A stretch of 64,000 bases of DNA, from the NCBI RefSeq assembly GCF_024713975.1, contig NC_091113.1:10738501-10802500 (forward strand), written 5' to 3'. The translations under genes were made by a program, and so were the position numbers. Below the pieces are notes generated by a model. That model did not search any database. It saw only the letters and a program-made list of their open reading frames with translations, and was not told the origin of the DNA. The DNA comes from Paralichthys olivaceus. Its lineage: Eukaryota; Chordata; Actinopteri; Pleuronectiformes; Paralichthyidae. Within the stretch, counting starts at the first letter, position 1, and every line of letters starts with the position of its first letter. Below, one piece after another: positions 54,101-64,000 of the stretch.

Positions 54101-57100
54101 CGTCTTAAAATTTATATGTATTTGAAAAAGTAAACACCCTTTAATCAAATATTGGCAGCCCCCAGTTACCAGCGACTGCTCGTGAGTGGGAATCTAGAAA
54201 ACTGAGCTTTGCTGAAACTAAACCCTGAAAACCACCATAGTGTCCGTCTTTCAGAGACGTCCCTCATCCTCTCCTGTCTCTTGCCTGTCTCGCACACACT
54301 CTTTAAAATTGTGGCTGAGGTATGCCAGTAGTTCGAACAGCTTGAGACAGCCTTGGTCTTAGCCGTCGGGGAACAGTAGGGGCAAGAAGATATCTACTTC
54401 ACGAAAGTGTGTGTGCTGCTACTGGAGTCGTATTTCATAACCAGAGAACCTAAATAACTTTGATTTATCAAGCTTATTGGTATGTTGTTTGTGTGTGTGT
54501 GTGTGTGTGTCTGTGTGTGTGTCTGTGTGTGTGTGTCTGTGTGTGTGTGTGTGTGTGTCTGTGTGTCTGTGTGTGTGTGTGTGTGTTGAGAGGATAAAGT
54601 TTTATGATGATTTAAAACATAATGCATTTATTATCTCTATGTCATAGTCTGTCCATAATTTGTTGCATCCGTCACTTCCAATAACTTTTCCTGAAAGACT
54701 TTAAACAACTGTGTTGAATGAATACAATCAAAAACTGTTTACTTCTCTACGTGAGCAGCACCAGTGGTTACTGGCAATAACTTAGATTTCCTCTGGCCAG
54801 CCTCGGCCTCCAACATATGGGGTATATGTCGGAGGCCAAGGCTGCTCAGGAGGAATATACACTGAAAAGTAAAAATCAAATATATGGCTCCTACAATAAC
54901 AATATGATCACAATTCTGTTTACATCTTGTGGAGATGAGTTCCCTCATATTTCACCATTTGTTGATTTGGCTCCATCTCACCTTTAACTTTATCCCCTTT
55001 GCTGAGTGAGAGCTCCCTGTCTCCACCAGCAGAGTGGGCACGTGTGGCCACATACATCCGCCCTGGCACCGCACTGTACATACGCTTTATGTGACCTCCC
55101 CCGCTGCCCGCTGAGGTCGCTCTATGGAGGGAGAACAAGAGAGAAAACTGTCAGATTAGACCTTGTCACACACTGTGGAAAACACAAGCAAGACAAAGAG
55201 GGATGACATGCAGCTTGTCAAGCATGTTGAGTCTTACTCATCAGTCTCAGCAACAGGGAGCGAGCATGCTGCAGTCGTGTATTTACTGAGAGTCTGGCAT
55301 TTGGTGCATATCAGGTATGTAGAAAGTACCAACATTATGCTTTGTGCTGCAAGTACAGACTCAGGTCTTTTTTTTCAGGCGGATGTATATCTCTACATTT
55401 CTGTTGCCTCACAGAACAACAACGTCCACTGACACCACACCTAAAATATGTAACTAGCAGTTAAAAATAGTGCATAACCATGCAGCTGAGACACAAATAG
55501 TAATTTCTCTGCATACAGCTGAGGGTAACTGGAAATTAGCGACGCCCTGTTAGTGGATGTCCTCATAAGACCTGGTTGAGAAAGATCCCACCATGTTCCC
55601 TCTCTTTATGTTGACAAAACATTAAATGGTCGGTATTTATACAGCACTTTTCTAGTTTTGATGACCACTCAAAGTGCTTTACTGTACAGTTCACACTTTC
55701 ATTCAGTGCAATTATGTGCAGCACTTTCTCCATCACACTCTGCCGGCCCAGACATCAGGGGTAAGTTGGGGTGTAATATCTTGCCCAACGACACTTGGCA
55801 AGCGGAAAGGAGGAGACTGGGATGAAACTGCCGACCCTCTAGTTAGTGGAGGATCCGCTCTATCTCTTGAGCCATTAGCTGCTTTCCTGCCAGCTCTCTA
55901 GTTAAAAAGTCTGGAGAATGTCCCAATGTGAGAAAACAGCAGGAGATCTTCCGGAGGATTCATTGCGAGCGAGTGGGCGTGTTGAGAACATTTCTATCAC
56001 ACAACAGATCTCCACCTGCTGCACCACCTCTCACCTGAATGCTCTGGACATTTCTGTATGGTTGTGAAAGTGTCTGACCGGAGAATCTCCTGCTGAATTG
56101 GTCATGTGTGAAAGGCAAACTCTGGAGAAAGTCCAGACCCCATTGTGTGGAGTTCCTGTCTGAAAACGACCTGTCCTCTCCCCACGGCTTACTTACCCTT
56201 GTCTACCTCGCGGCTGCCGGTGCCTCTCCTCCGTGTCACTTTGGCCTCCTCTCCCTCTGGATGGGGAGCGGGTACGAGTTCTAGGGCTGCTGGAGCTTCT
56301 CATGCCTATGGAGGCCCTGCGCTGGCCCTGCAGAAACACACCCATAAATGACAGAGTGTCAAAAGCTGATCTATCGTTACTGTAAGAGCCTGAGAAGCGA
56401 TGCATTGTCAGTAATCATATCTAAGAGCAATCAGTGGGTGACCATGAATCTAATGGTCTTCAGTACCTGTCCCGGGTTGGGATTGGTTGCAGCCTTGTTG
56501 GGGAGGGCCAGAGGGTCAGACTGGGTCATGGTGTTATCACTGTTAGCACGCAGTAGGTGGTGGGAATGGAGCGAGGGGAGTGGTAGTGTGTGGGCGCTGT
56601 CTTTTCTTTTGGGAACATACTTTGGCGATTCCAAAAAGGGCACTGGACATGGAGGTGTGACGGTGAGGTTTACAGTGAGGGGTCAGAGGTGAGGAAGGGG
56701 AGCAGGGAGGATGTGACAGGATGAAATGGAGGGAGAAACAAGGTAGATCATTAAGGGGAAAAAGGAGATCATAAAGGGGGGGGGGAGGCAAGTGCTGGGA
56801 TTTTTAAAGATTTCAATATTTAATAGCTCCTTCAGAAGAGGAATTCTGGCTTGAATTCTTACCTACGTCAGTATCTTTGTGGTTTTTGATGATTTCCCCG
56901 AGTTCAAAGTGACCAGACATTACAGCTAGCTGCAAACAGAGAAAACTAAATAAAGTATATAGTTAACGTGGCCTCTCTCTACAACAGGAGAGTTGGTCAA
57001 AAGCACTTAAATTAAAACATCAGTTTGCCAATTTGATTAAAATTCCAAACTGTATTCTCAGTAATAATAATAATAATCGTGAAAACATTTACCTGAAAGG

Positions 57101-58719
57101 GGGTCTGACCATGTTTGTTCTTTGCCTCCCTGTTTGCTCCCCGGTACAGAAGAACGCGGACACAGCTCTCCTGATAATTCACAGAGGGAAAGTGATTGGT
57201 TAGCACACTTAGAAGAAACAGCAGTAATTATTATGGTAATGATAGTTTAATATAAGGGATCTATTTCTATACTCGCCTTGTTGTACAGGGCAGAAATGTG
57301 AAGTGCAGTGTTCCCTGAGGCATTTTGAGAAGTGGTGTCTGCCCCATAAAACAGCAGATGCTCCAAGTGCTGGGCAAAGCCATTCTGGCAGGCCTGTAAT
57401 GTCAAGGGTGTGATAGAAATATCCACAAATTATCATTGTTATTAAGTATGGAAGGAGGAAGGTGGGTGGGGGTTACATAGGGCAGTATAGTCCAAGAGAA
57501 TTAGGGAGATAAAGAGAGGAAAAGAAAAAAAAAGATTTTGTAAAGGAGATAAGAGAAAGACAAGGACATATTGTCTCTTGCATCCACATTTAGATCCATA
57601 ATTACTCTTACAGGAAAAACAGGTCAGAGCCACTTACCATGGAGGAAAAGAAAGGAAACAAAAAACATTCAAACAACAGAAACTAGCGATCAGCAGCCTG
57701 AGAGGTTTCCTCATATCCCTCTGCAGGGACTAAAATATCACATCATACGTACAAAGTAAAGAAAGAAAACCAAAATAAAATACCATGACAACCGGCTCTC
57801 AGCAGAAACGCAAATTTACCATAATGTCACAGAGACATGGTGGAGGCAATGCACCCATATCTACAGTAAGAAAGAGATAATAATACAATGCTCTTTCTGA
57901 ACTGGACTCAGCTCAAGATAAGAAAGATTTGAACAGTTAGGGAAACTATGTGGTCATCTCATCCACGACTGTTTAGTGACATTTTTTAATCATATCATGA
58001 ATCTCAGTGAGAGGCTGATATGGATGGAGAGATGGTGGGATGAAGGGTACCTTATGTATTTCTTCCATTCCAAACTCCTCTTCATCCCTGTGCTATGGAC
58101 AGAGAGAGGGAGGGGAGGAGACAGAGGGAATGGAGAGACGGGTGAGGAAGGCCAAGAGGATAGGGGTGTGAGAAAATGCTGAGAAAGAAACTGAGGGTGG
58201 CACGACGTGAACGACAGCGATAAGAAACATTGGTGCATTGCTCAAGTTTACATGAAGAAACACAAAGACCAAAGATGTTTAATGTGACAATACAAGGACA
58301 GACAGGACGGTGGAGAGATGGTAGAGGGGATATATATATAATATAGATAAAATATATAAAATATGGAGAGAGACAGAGAGATAGAGGGACATAGAGTAAG
58401 CAAGATAGAGATAAAGAGAGAGATAGAGAGAGATAAAGATGATGAGTGAGACAGACAGAGACAAAAAGACAGATAGATAGATAGACACAGACAGACAGAT
58501 AGATATGTCCATTACCTGATGGGACTCGTCCCAGCCATTCTCATCCCTTGTCCCCAGCCTCGCTCTGTAGTAGAGCAAGGTCTCACAGCAGGACGTGTCG
58601 CCCCCTGTCAGCACAGTGTGGTACAGCGGGGTCAGGCCACAGCGGTCTTTGTAGTCAGGAGACGCTCCTAGGGACAAGAGAGCCTGGCAAGAGGAGGAGA
58701 GAGAACTTATAACTTTGTT

Positions 58720-58796
<77 letters not shown>

Positions 58797-61605
58797 TGTT
58801 CTTTCTGTAATGGGACACAGTAGGAAATGAAAAGATGATTGCTGTATATAGTGGGGTCTTATTCTAGTCCTCATGATGATGCTGACCAACACAATCACAA
58901 AGTTTTACTGATATATACGTCAGTTGAATATATATTAAATAGCTTGAAATCAGTCCTTACCAGCAGCCCAGCGTGATTTTGAGCCCTCGCAGCTTTATGC
59001 ACTGGTGTCAAGCCGTCTCTGCTTCTAAAGTCCAAATGAGCACCGCCCTGAACCAGCACCTTGATGCCCTCCACTGGCAGACCAGACTGCACCGCCACCG
59101 ACAGCGGGGTCTCTGACCAATGGAGGAGTGATAGGGGTTAAGGAGGGATGGCAGGTAGAAAGGTGAAAAACCATCCTGGGATATTCTCATGGTATTCGAA
59201 ATCACTCAATATCACAACCTAATTCATTTGAAAGCAAAGAATAAATCTTTCTATTATGAATCCATAGTGAGATGTTGTACAAAACGTTATGTGACAAACT
59301 CACCTCCGGTGTCAGGGTCATGAAAATTTGGATCAAGACCTTTTTCAAGGACTTTTGCTATTTTCTCCGTTGCCCCAGTCTGAATATAATCCAGGAACTT
59401 CTTCAGACTGGCCTGGGAGTTGTGCAGAGGAAGGAGATGGATGCCAGTTAGAGGAAATGAAAGGTTTACAGCAGTAATGTCTCATAGAGAAAAGAAGAAA
59501 TACCTTTGTGCTGAGCTTTCCAAGAGCCTTTTCATCCAGGTTGGTCTGTTTATAAACTCTGGTTTTGTACCTAAACTGAGGAGTAGAAAAAGATCTGTGT
59601 GGAAACTGTGAATAATCCATCTGCAACACAGTTTATCAGTGAAGGTGTAAAAAGAGGAAAATAAGAGAAGAGATCATTGTGCTGTAACTCTGTGGTTCAG
59701 ATGGTGTTAAAGAATATAAACATTGTCTTTTCTTAAAAGAACAGAAGTCAGGCTGGGGATTAGTTTTAGAGCAAATAATTCTCAACTTTTCATTTTAAAA
59801 AATGCGTCTTTAAAACAAATAGCATTGTTTCTCTTGTTAATTGCGGCTGTACTCTAAACTGTTTCCCGAAATGTCGATATAAAAATATAAATTGGGTGCA
59901 TGGAAGCAAAAAAGACCAACACAGTAAAAGAGAGTTAATGTTGATCATTCATTCGAATAATGATTAAATACTTTTTTACAAACTAGCACCTAGAGCAGTT
60001 CTCTTTTAATAACAGCAAATATCAAACTGCATAGTATTAAAATATAATCACTACAGGCATATGGTGTATTTGTTTCAATATTTGATTTTTTTGCTGATTG
60101 TTTCATTTACAGGCAGCAGAGTGTTTTCATATATGTGGTGTTACATCAGTGGCTATCTAAAAGTTTTAGATTCAGATGACCCTGAGAATAACGGTGTCAG
60201 AGACAATATAGAGACAAAGGGATAGCGATTTGGAAAAAACAAAACAAATCAATGACTTGTACATGTCGCAATTCTTCCTGTGTTGCTGTCAATTGATCTC
60301 AATGCAACGGATGTTGTTACTTAGTCACAATCTCTAATAACATATTTTCTTATTTGCAGTTTTAATTTTTAGTAACAATCATGGATCAAATATGCTGTTT
60401 TTAAATTCTAGCTGTCATCTTAAGACCCCTTCTCCATATCTGGTGACCACCCACTTAAAACACTGGCCTAAACAACTGTCTAGAGAACCATACTTCAACT
60501 GAGGTCAGGTGAGTTTACCTTCTCCTCCTTTCTAAATACTAGGTGTCAATGAAAACCACCTATCTGCATGTGGGATCTCCACATCTTTACTGCAGTGTGA
60601 TGACAAACCAGTAAACTGCAGAGGAGCTGGGAGGTGAGAGGAGAGAACTAAGTTACTGCTGAACTGAAGCACACACTGCACCTCAGAGCGGCAGCGTTTT
60701 TGCAGCATCAGCTCTGTCAGGATAAAGGAAATAAACGTGTGTATCGGAATGAAATAAGTTTAACGTGTTCATTGGTATGTTGTGGTACACACTAAGAACT
60801 AACAGTGTGGAGAAACCACTCGCCCAGTGAATGTGCACTGAGCTGGCTTTATAAAAACGGCATTACTGGTGTTATAAATACATCCACTCCTTGCGCTGCG
60901 AGATACATTCTGCTGTGGAGTGGAATCCAGTTACGAGGCCTCATCAGAACACACACATGTCCTCATCTGGAACCTTGTCAAGAATGCAAACACTGTGGTT
61001 TGATGCCAAACCCTGAGAGCAAGGATATACGGTTTCAGCCCCACCCAGCAGCACTCAACATTTACAGCAGCTGGACCAGCAGGGGGCGCTGTGAGATAAT
61101 CAAATCACAGCATGAAACGTCTCACTGATCCCTCCAACAACCCACATCCCAAACAGTGAAGAAAAATAATATCAGTGTTACATAACGAATGTTATCAAAT
61201 CAACAAGCGTATTATTTTTTGTTTTTAGATGATGCACAGTAGTAAACAATACACTGAATATTTTATAGAATGATTTTTTTGAGTTGGTTATATTTGGTTT
61301 AAATGTGACAAACTTTAGACCCCCACTAATATTTCATATTAGGAAATAAAATATCTTAAGTATATAATTTAACAACTTTCCCACCCGTTCCATCCCCATA
61401 CCTCCAGGTAAGGCACGCCTTTCTCAAAGGACTGGGAGTAGTCTCGCAGGGCCCGCTCCTCCTCCAGGAACTTGGCATCCCGTCCGTCTCCAGCTGGCTG
61501 GAAGAGGCCATAGTTGTAGACGTCCCACAGCGACTCGCTGAGAGATAAGACGATCTGCTGCTTGGCGCTCCACACCGTGCAGTCCTGGTCAAACTGGAGA
61601 CACCT
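39119..61605 (-). CDS. shank1: SH3 and multiple ankyrin repeat domains protein 1 (SHANK1), 5' partial
   Basis: Master scaffold of the postsynaptic density at excitatory synapses. Twenty-three coding exons in the window, all phase-consistent, encode 2,156 residues; human SHANK1 is about 2,160. Order: SPN domain, ankyrin repeats, SH3, PDZ, long proline/serine-rich region with a Homer-binding PPxxF motif, and a C-terminal SAM domain that in Shanks forms zinc-dependent sheets. Assignment to SHANK1 rather than SHANK2/3 rests on total length and on runs such as FEKGVPYLEFRYKTRVYKQT, VGHRQVVNMIRQGG, YLHPPAMKLARSLSVPG, HPLTGKVLDPSSPLGLALAA and KPLPFWTKYDVADWL. The first coding exon (the part before RCLQF) was not found and probably lies to the right of the window. 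Details follow in block entries. Confidence 0.85.
40114..43318 (-). CDS. shank1: shank1: giant proline/serine-rich exon with Homer-binding motif
   Basis: A single 3,205-nt exon for about 1,068 residues. Conserved islands lie in otherwise low-complexity sequence: YLHPPAMKLARSLSVPG, SSIPIPTIIVKAPSTSSSG, RPSKSIDEGMFSGD, HPLTGKVLDPSSPLGLALAA, DDEFVFADPLPPPLQFANG (the Homer EVH1 ligand PPLQF, 41373-41387), SLTSYDSEVA, DSGIEELDSHSSSDH and VKASIITELSSKLQQ. There are runs of glycine and proline. Antisense frames across this exon are shadows. Confidence 0.88.
43397..45265 (-). CDS. shank1: shank1: post-PDZ small exons, with a 27-nt microexon
   Basis: Exons 45265-45185, 44516-44490 (27 nt), 44394-44338, 44174-44053 and 43523-43397. 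They encode ALRSKSMTSELEDM, the microexon peptide ASPWKKKA, KKRTVYQMALNKLDEILAAA and HAVMMRQKSIG. All fit SHANK1 order. Confidence 0.85.
45439..47012 (-). CDS. shank1: shank1: PDZ-domain exons
   Basis: Exons 47012-46930, 46760-46636 and 45574-45439. The class I PDZ domain has the carboxylate-binding loop GFGF and continues through TPAFPALQYLESVDEGGVAW and VKVGHRQVVNMIRQGGN. Its main partner in mammals is GKAP/SAPAP. The last donor was placed in phase 1 (AGGG|GTAGGG) to fit the following exon. Confidence 0.9.
50480..51260. promoter_or_regulatory. shank1: GA/CT-rich zone, candidate internal shank1 promoter
   Basis: A long purine/pyrimidine-biased region with (GA)n and (CT)n runs and a CpG cluster near 50690-50700 (tcgcgcgctc). 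It lies directly upstream (in the minus direction) of the candidate alternative first exon. It could also be simple low-complexity DNA. Confidence 0.35.
50572..50672 (-). CDS. shank1: Candidate alternative first coding exon of shank1 (short isoform)
   Basis: Within the 5.7-kb intron before the PDZ exon, the minus strand has an ATG at 50672 in good context (G at -3, G at +4), followed by 33 stop-free codons and a donor CAG|GTAGCG at 50572/50571. It ends in phase 2, exactly as needed by the PDZ exon at 47012, giving ...WFIYS-DYIIKEK. The predicted protein would be 1,654 residues without SPN, ankyrin and SH3. The short Shank2/ProSAP1 form starts in the same position, with ...LYSDCIIEEK, as I recall it. 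Transcription from here is inferred, not shown. Confidence 0.5.
52255..52537 (+). mobile_element. 3' end of a non-LTR retroelement-type teleost repeat with (GATG)n tail
   Basis: Phrases 'ctcccacagtccaaagacat', 'aggttaactggagactttac', 'gtgaatggttgtttgtctct' and 'ccacctttcgcccaatgtca' followed by (GGAT)n match the 3' portion of a LINE-like element abundant in fish genomes. The tetranucleotide tail at 52501-52537 is typical of its 3' end. Truncated and non-coding. Confidence 0.7.
52716..55121 (-). CDS. shank1: shank1: SH3-domain exons
   Basis: Exons 55121-54982, 53531-53418 and 52794-52716. The SH3 domain reads from MYSAVPGRMYVATRAHSAGG through GGYWEGTVKGRTGWFPSDC. The third exon encodes the SH3-PDZ connector, ETRSEKAKRKLFRNVTVG, and ends in phase 2. 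Confidence 0.85.
54490..54587. repeat. Interrupted (TG)n microsatellite with CTG breaks
   Basis: About 98 bases of TG repeat interrupted by several C-T-G units, in the shank1 intron between the two SH3 exons. Confidence 0.95.
54787..54855. repeat. Imperfect inverted repeat (hairpin)
   Basis: Left arm about 54787-54818 and right arm about 54824-54855 around a five-base loop. The inner 20-base arms (54799-54818 and 54824-54843) pair at 18 of 20 positions. It lies in a shank1 intron. Confidence 0.75.
55631..55886. mobile_element. Dispersed percomorph repeat (SINE- or MITE-like)
   Basis: Starts near 'atacagcacttttctagttt', contains 'gaccactcaaagtgctttac', 'atatcttgcccaacgacact' and ends near 'tcttgagccattagctgc'. 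This matches a short repeat that is very common in percomorph genomes, typically '...cttgcccaaggacacttcg... gaccttccgattagtgga... gagccacagc'. Located in a shank1 intron. Confidence 0.7.
55905..56160. mobile_element. Possible MITE-like teleost repeat
   Basis: Begins 'gtctggagaatgtccc' and ends '...ggagaaagtccagacc', so the ends form an imperfect inverted repeat. The interior (aacagcaggagat, tccggagga, gaatgctctggacat) resembles a short non-autonomous element I recall from fish. Less certain than its neighbour. Confidence 0.45.
56197..56642 (-). CDS. shank1: shank1: linker exons between ankyrin repeats and SH3
   Basis: Exons 56642-56467 and 56327-56197. They encode VPFLESPKY and a Ser/Arg-rich low-complexity stretch (RSSSSPRTRTRSPSRGRGG), a feature also present in human SHANK1 as I recall it. 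Confidence 0.8.
56863..59412 (-). CDS. shank1: shank1: ankyrin-repeat exons
   Basis: Exons 59412-59304, 59112-58961, 58683-58516, 57393-57277, 57170-57093 and 56929-56863. Ankyrin signatures include GAHLDFRSRDGLTPVHKAA, GASPDYKDRCGLTPLYHTV, ASGNTALHISALYNK and GANREAKNKHGQTPFQ. In SHANK proteins these repeats contact the SPN domain and bind partners such as alpha-fodrin and sharpin. The intron after 57277 begins with GC instead of GT. Confidence 0.87.
58320..58510. repeat. AT, GAGA and GATA/GACA low-complexity block
   Basis: Successive (TA)n, purine-rich (GAGA)n and interspersed GATA/GACA tetranucleotides in the shank1 intron next to exon 58683-58516. Frames reading long Ser/Leu/Ile runs across it are artefacts. 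Confidence 0.85.
58722..58799. repeat. (TG)n microsatellite, long and nearly pure
   Basis: About 39 units with a single A interruption. On the shank1 coding strand it is a CA tract that ends about 38 bases before the acceptor of exon 58683-58516. Confidence 0.97.
59504..61605 (-). CDS. shank1: shank1: SPN-domain exons
   Basis: Exons 61605-61402 and 59575-59504, phase 0. They encode the ubiquitin-like Shank/ProSAP N-terminal (SPN) domain, which binds Rap1/R-Ras in Shank3. Typical runs are NYGLFQPAGDGRDAKFLEEE and FEKGVPYLE. The acceptor 'cttctgtcag' is just upstream of 61605, so an earlier exon must exist. The 1.8-kb intron between them holds no visible gene. Confidence 0.85.
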
Positions 61606-64000
61606 CTGACAGAAGCCAGAAATTTTAATGGTTTAGAAGAATTATAGCTTTCTGGAGGCCACGCAGGAAATCTAAATGATTGATTCCTCTGAGGAAGAAA
61701 ACAAAAGCAGAAAAAGGTGGTTCTATAGTGCAGAGGCAGGGAGGTGCAAGATGAATTCAATTGCATATTTCAGCAATAATTGATACAACAGATGTAATAG
61801 TAACAGTTATATAAAACCATCCAAGTGCAATAATATCTCTTTTGATTTTCCTCGAGGTGATAATGACAGATTAGCAGCAGCACCATTTGCAGCAGGTTTA
61901 AAGAACCATGGGAAACGCTGCCACATGACTGCTTGCAGGTGATTAGTTCTTCAGGGATACTGACGTCATCATGACATAATTTATTCCAAACAATGATGCA
62001 TGATTGGTTGATGTAAATGAGCTTTAGATCATGAGCCTTGTTGGTTGCAATAGTTAATGCATTACTTTACTACATGACGTCATAATCTGACATCATGAAG
62101 ACGTCATTCCTACCATATGATCATTTATTTAGATTTATAACCTTTAGGTCATGTCTGTAGTCTTTTTCTGACTTCTTCAAGATGTGACTTATTACATAAT
62201 ATCATCTGTGGAGAATAATTCAACCTAATTCTCAGATTGTCTCTGGATTCTTATTATTTGCAGAGATGTATGTTTTTTTTCGAGCTGCTACTTTTATTGA
62301 AGTAACAGGTCTGAATACTTGCTAGCTTACTAGCAGAGGTGCCAGGCTTCATCAGCCTCCCTCTGTCTTGTTTTGATCTCTTTCTCCCTCTCTGATCTCA
62401 GAAAGAAAATCAGACTGTTTCTGTCTCCAACAGCAGAAGTTTTTATCATTACGACAACAGCTTTTTTTAATGGCCAAGTTTGTCTGTGTAAACATGTGCA
62501 TGTATATATTTATGTGCCTCAATAAGTAATATGTTGTTGCACTTTATTATTATGGATTAATAATGTAGAATGACGGTTTTAACATCAGCTGGTGAGTGAT
62601 GAATGCATGAGAGTGTGCTGTGTGCAGAATATGAATGCATTACTTGTTAATAATTGATCACCTGCCACATCAGTGGAGAGATGACTTATATGCTTTCCTT
62701 ATAGTCTGTGCCGACACTGGGGTCTAACTCTGACTTATTTACACACCATCATTTCTCTTTTACCCTGAATGAAGAACGATTCTATACTGGGATAAATATT
62801 GTATGTCACTGTTTGGAGAGAAAACCCTCTTTGCCTCGTACTGTTGTTTGTGTGTGTGTGTGTGTGTGTGTGAGAAAAAATGCCATGGCTGTATTATGTG
62901 CATGCCTAACCAGATTTCACGGTGATTTGTGCGCTGCCCATTCACTCATATTATTCCATTTCCACAGGAAGACAATCTTTTTCCTTTTCTTATTAGAGTC
63001 TGGAGCTGCAGGACAGAGCTGGAGTGGGTCTTAACAACGGGGCTGAGGAGTCTCTATGAGATGTACACATCAATGCTAAGGTTCCATTTCAGAGCACTGT
63101 AAGTAAAATTGCACAGCTCAGCACACTTCCATGTCCCTCTGCTCCCCTCGAGCCCCCGCCCCCCTCAATAGTTTGCACAGTTTGATAGTGTAGCCAACTC
63201 TATTGGCATGGCAACCGGTTCATTAGTGGAGGCAGGCACCCGTTGCCGTAGCAATGTCTTGGTGGTCCCTGGGAGGTAAACCACATGACCATATATAACT
63301 GAGTTGTAAAGAACGTGTGTGTCTGTGTGTGTGTGTGTGTAAGACAGAGAGTGCCTAATCCCTGAGAGAGATGTCTAATGTAATATATGCTGTGTATTAC
63401 AGTGAAACTCCTCTAGCCATCATTCTCTTTTATACAATTAAGGGTTTCCTGAGATCTTTCTGCCAACACTTCTTATAACGTTTTGTATTAACGTGCACTG
63501 TAAATCTCCCACTTTGTTAATTTGCTCCCAACTTGCTCTTCCTAGCATCTGTCTCCACTCTCACCCTCTTTAACTCTCTCCCAACATGTCCTTCCCTCTT
63601 GACGTTTCCCTTTAATTTGACTCAATAATATTTCCGGTCCACAGAATGAGGTGCTGAATGTTTGTCAGCGGTGTGCTGAGCTGAACCCCGACGCCTGCGG
63701 CTGACGGAGCCCAATGAGCAACACAGATGCCTTCCATATATTCCAGAGCAACTCACTCTCCCCAAACTCATTAAAAACCTATTAGATAATTAGCAATTAC
63801 TGTTACATTGAGGGCAGATTAGCTGACATGTAGAGCAGTCAGCATGGTCAGGGAGTTGAAAATGCAGAAGGGAAGATTCTGCGGGGGGGGGGTTTGAAGT
63901 TGGGTACCCATTCTCACCTGGATGTGTGGGCTGGCCAATTCTCACCTGCCGCCACCGCTCAGCTGAAAGCAGCTGTAAGTGTGAATTGATGCCAACTTCA
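61606..64000. other. shank1: shank1 5' intron or upstream region
   Basis: No coding exon could be supported. Two perfect CRE sites TGACGTCA (61961-61968 and 62075-62082) and a near match (62099-62106) cluster here. (TG)n tracts lie at 62847-62872 and near 63311-63340, and a G run near 63882-63892. Two copies of a donor-like CAGGTGAGAAT on the minus strand at about 63915-63955 do not fit the phase of the next shank1 exon. Confidence 0.5.

Noticed and set aside
54394-54627. Frame of repeated His-Thr/Gln-Thr residues
   Set aside because: It is a translation of the TG microsatellite.
58320-58800. Tandem short repeats considered as a CRISPR-like or satellite array
   Set aside because: Units are simple 2-4-base microsatellites without spacers; the genome is eukaryotic.
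63910-63960. Two tandem CAGGTGAGAAT donor-like sites on the minus strand, considered as an upstream shank1 exon
   Set aside because: The frames that stay open do not end in phase 0, which the exon at 61605 requires, and the peptide shows no SHANK1 similarity beyond a chance VRIG.

Overview
The window looks like chromosomal DNA of a spiny-rayed (percomorph-type) teleost fish. Genes are split by many introns with GT-AG borders, large stretches are AT-rich and non-coding, (TG)n/(CA)n microsatellites are abundant, and several dispersed repeats typical of teleost genomes are recognisable. I see no prokaryotic, viral, plasmid or CRISPR feature, and no tRNA or rRNA gene. Gene models were built by hand from splice sites and reading-frame phase; in every multi-exon model the exon phases agree from one exon to the next.

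Layout, left to right: (1) tnfrsf12a (Fn14 receptor), + strand, exons at 1521-3140, first (signal peptide) exon not found. (2) znf646, - strand, 8058-13313, three coding exons, about 32 zinc fingers. (3) znf668, + strand, 15478-17454, 18 zinc fingers, head to head with znf646 across a shared promoter region; ZNF646 and ZNF668 are also neighbours in human 16p11.2. (4) An intronless divergent connexin, + strand, 19097-19807. (5) A 20-exon Sec23/Sec24-like protein with a zinc ribbon and a von Willebrand A-type domain, - strand, 21048-27964. Fish homologues are, I believe, usually labelled 'circularly permutated Ras protein 1-like', although no Ras domain is visible. (6) A PACSIN3-like F-BAR/SH3 protein, - strand, 29874-33654. 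(7) shank1, - strand, 39119-61605 and continuing beyond the window, coding for SPN, ankyrin repeats, SH3, PDZ, proline-rich region, Homer ligand and SAM domain.

The genes do not form a functional operon-like unit. Two are zinc-finger nuclear proteins, one is a TNF-family receptor, one a gap-junction protein, and three relate to membranes, coat proteins or synaptic scaffolds. The most interesting observations are: an unannotated-looking internal first exon of shank1 (50572-50672) that splices in phase straight into the PDZ exon and would give a short isoform like Shank2/ProSAP1; a Sec23/24 paralogue with a complete MIDAS metal site; a 138-nt stop-free, in-frame intron (exitron) in that gene; a GC-AG intron in the shank1 ankyrin region; a 27-nt microexon; and a PACSIN without NPF motifs.
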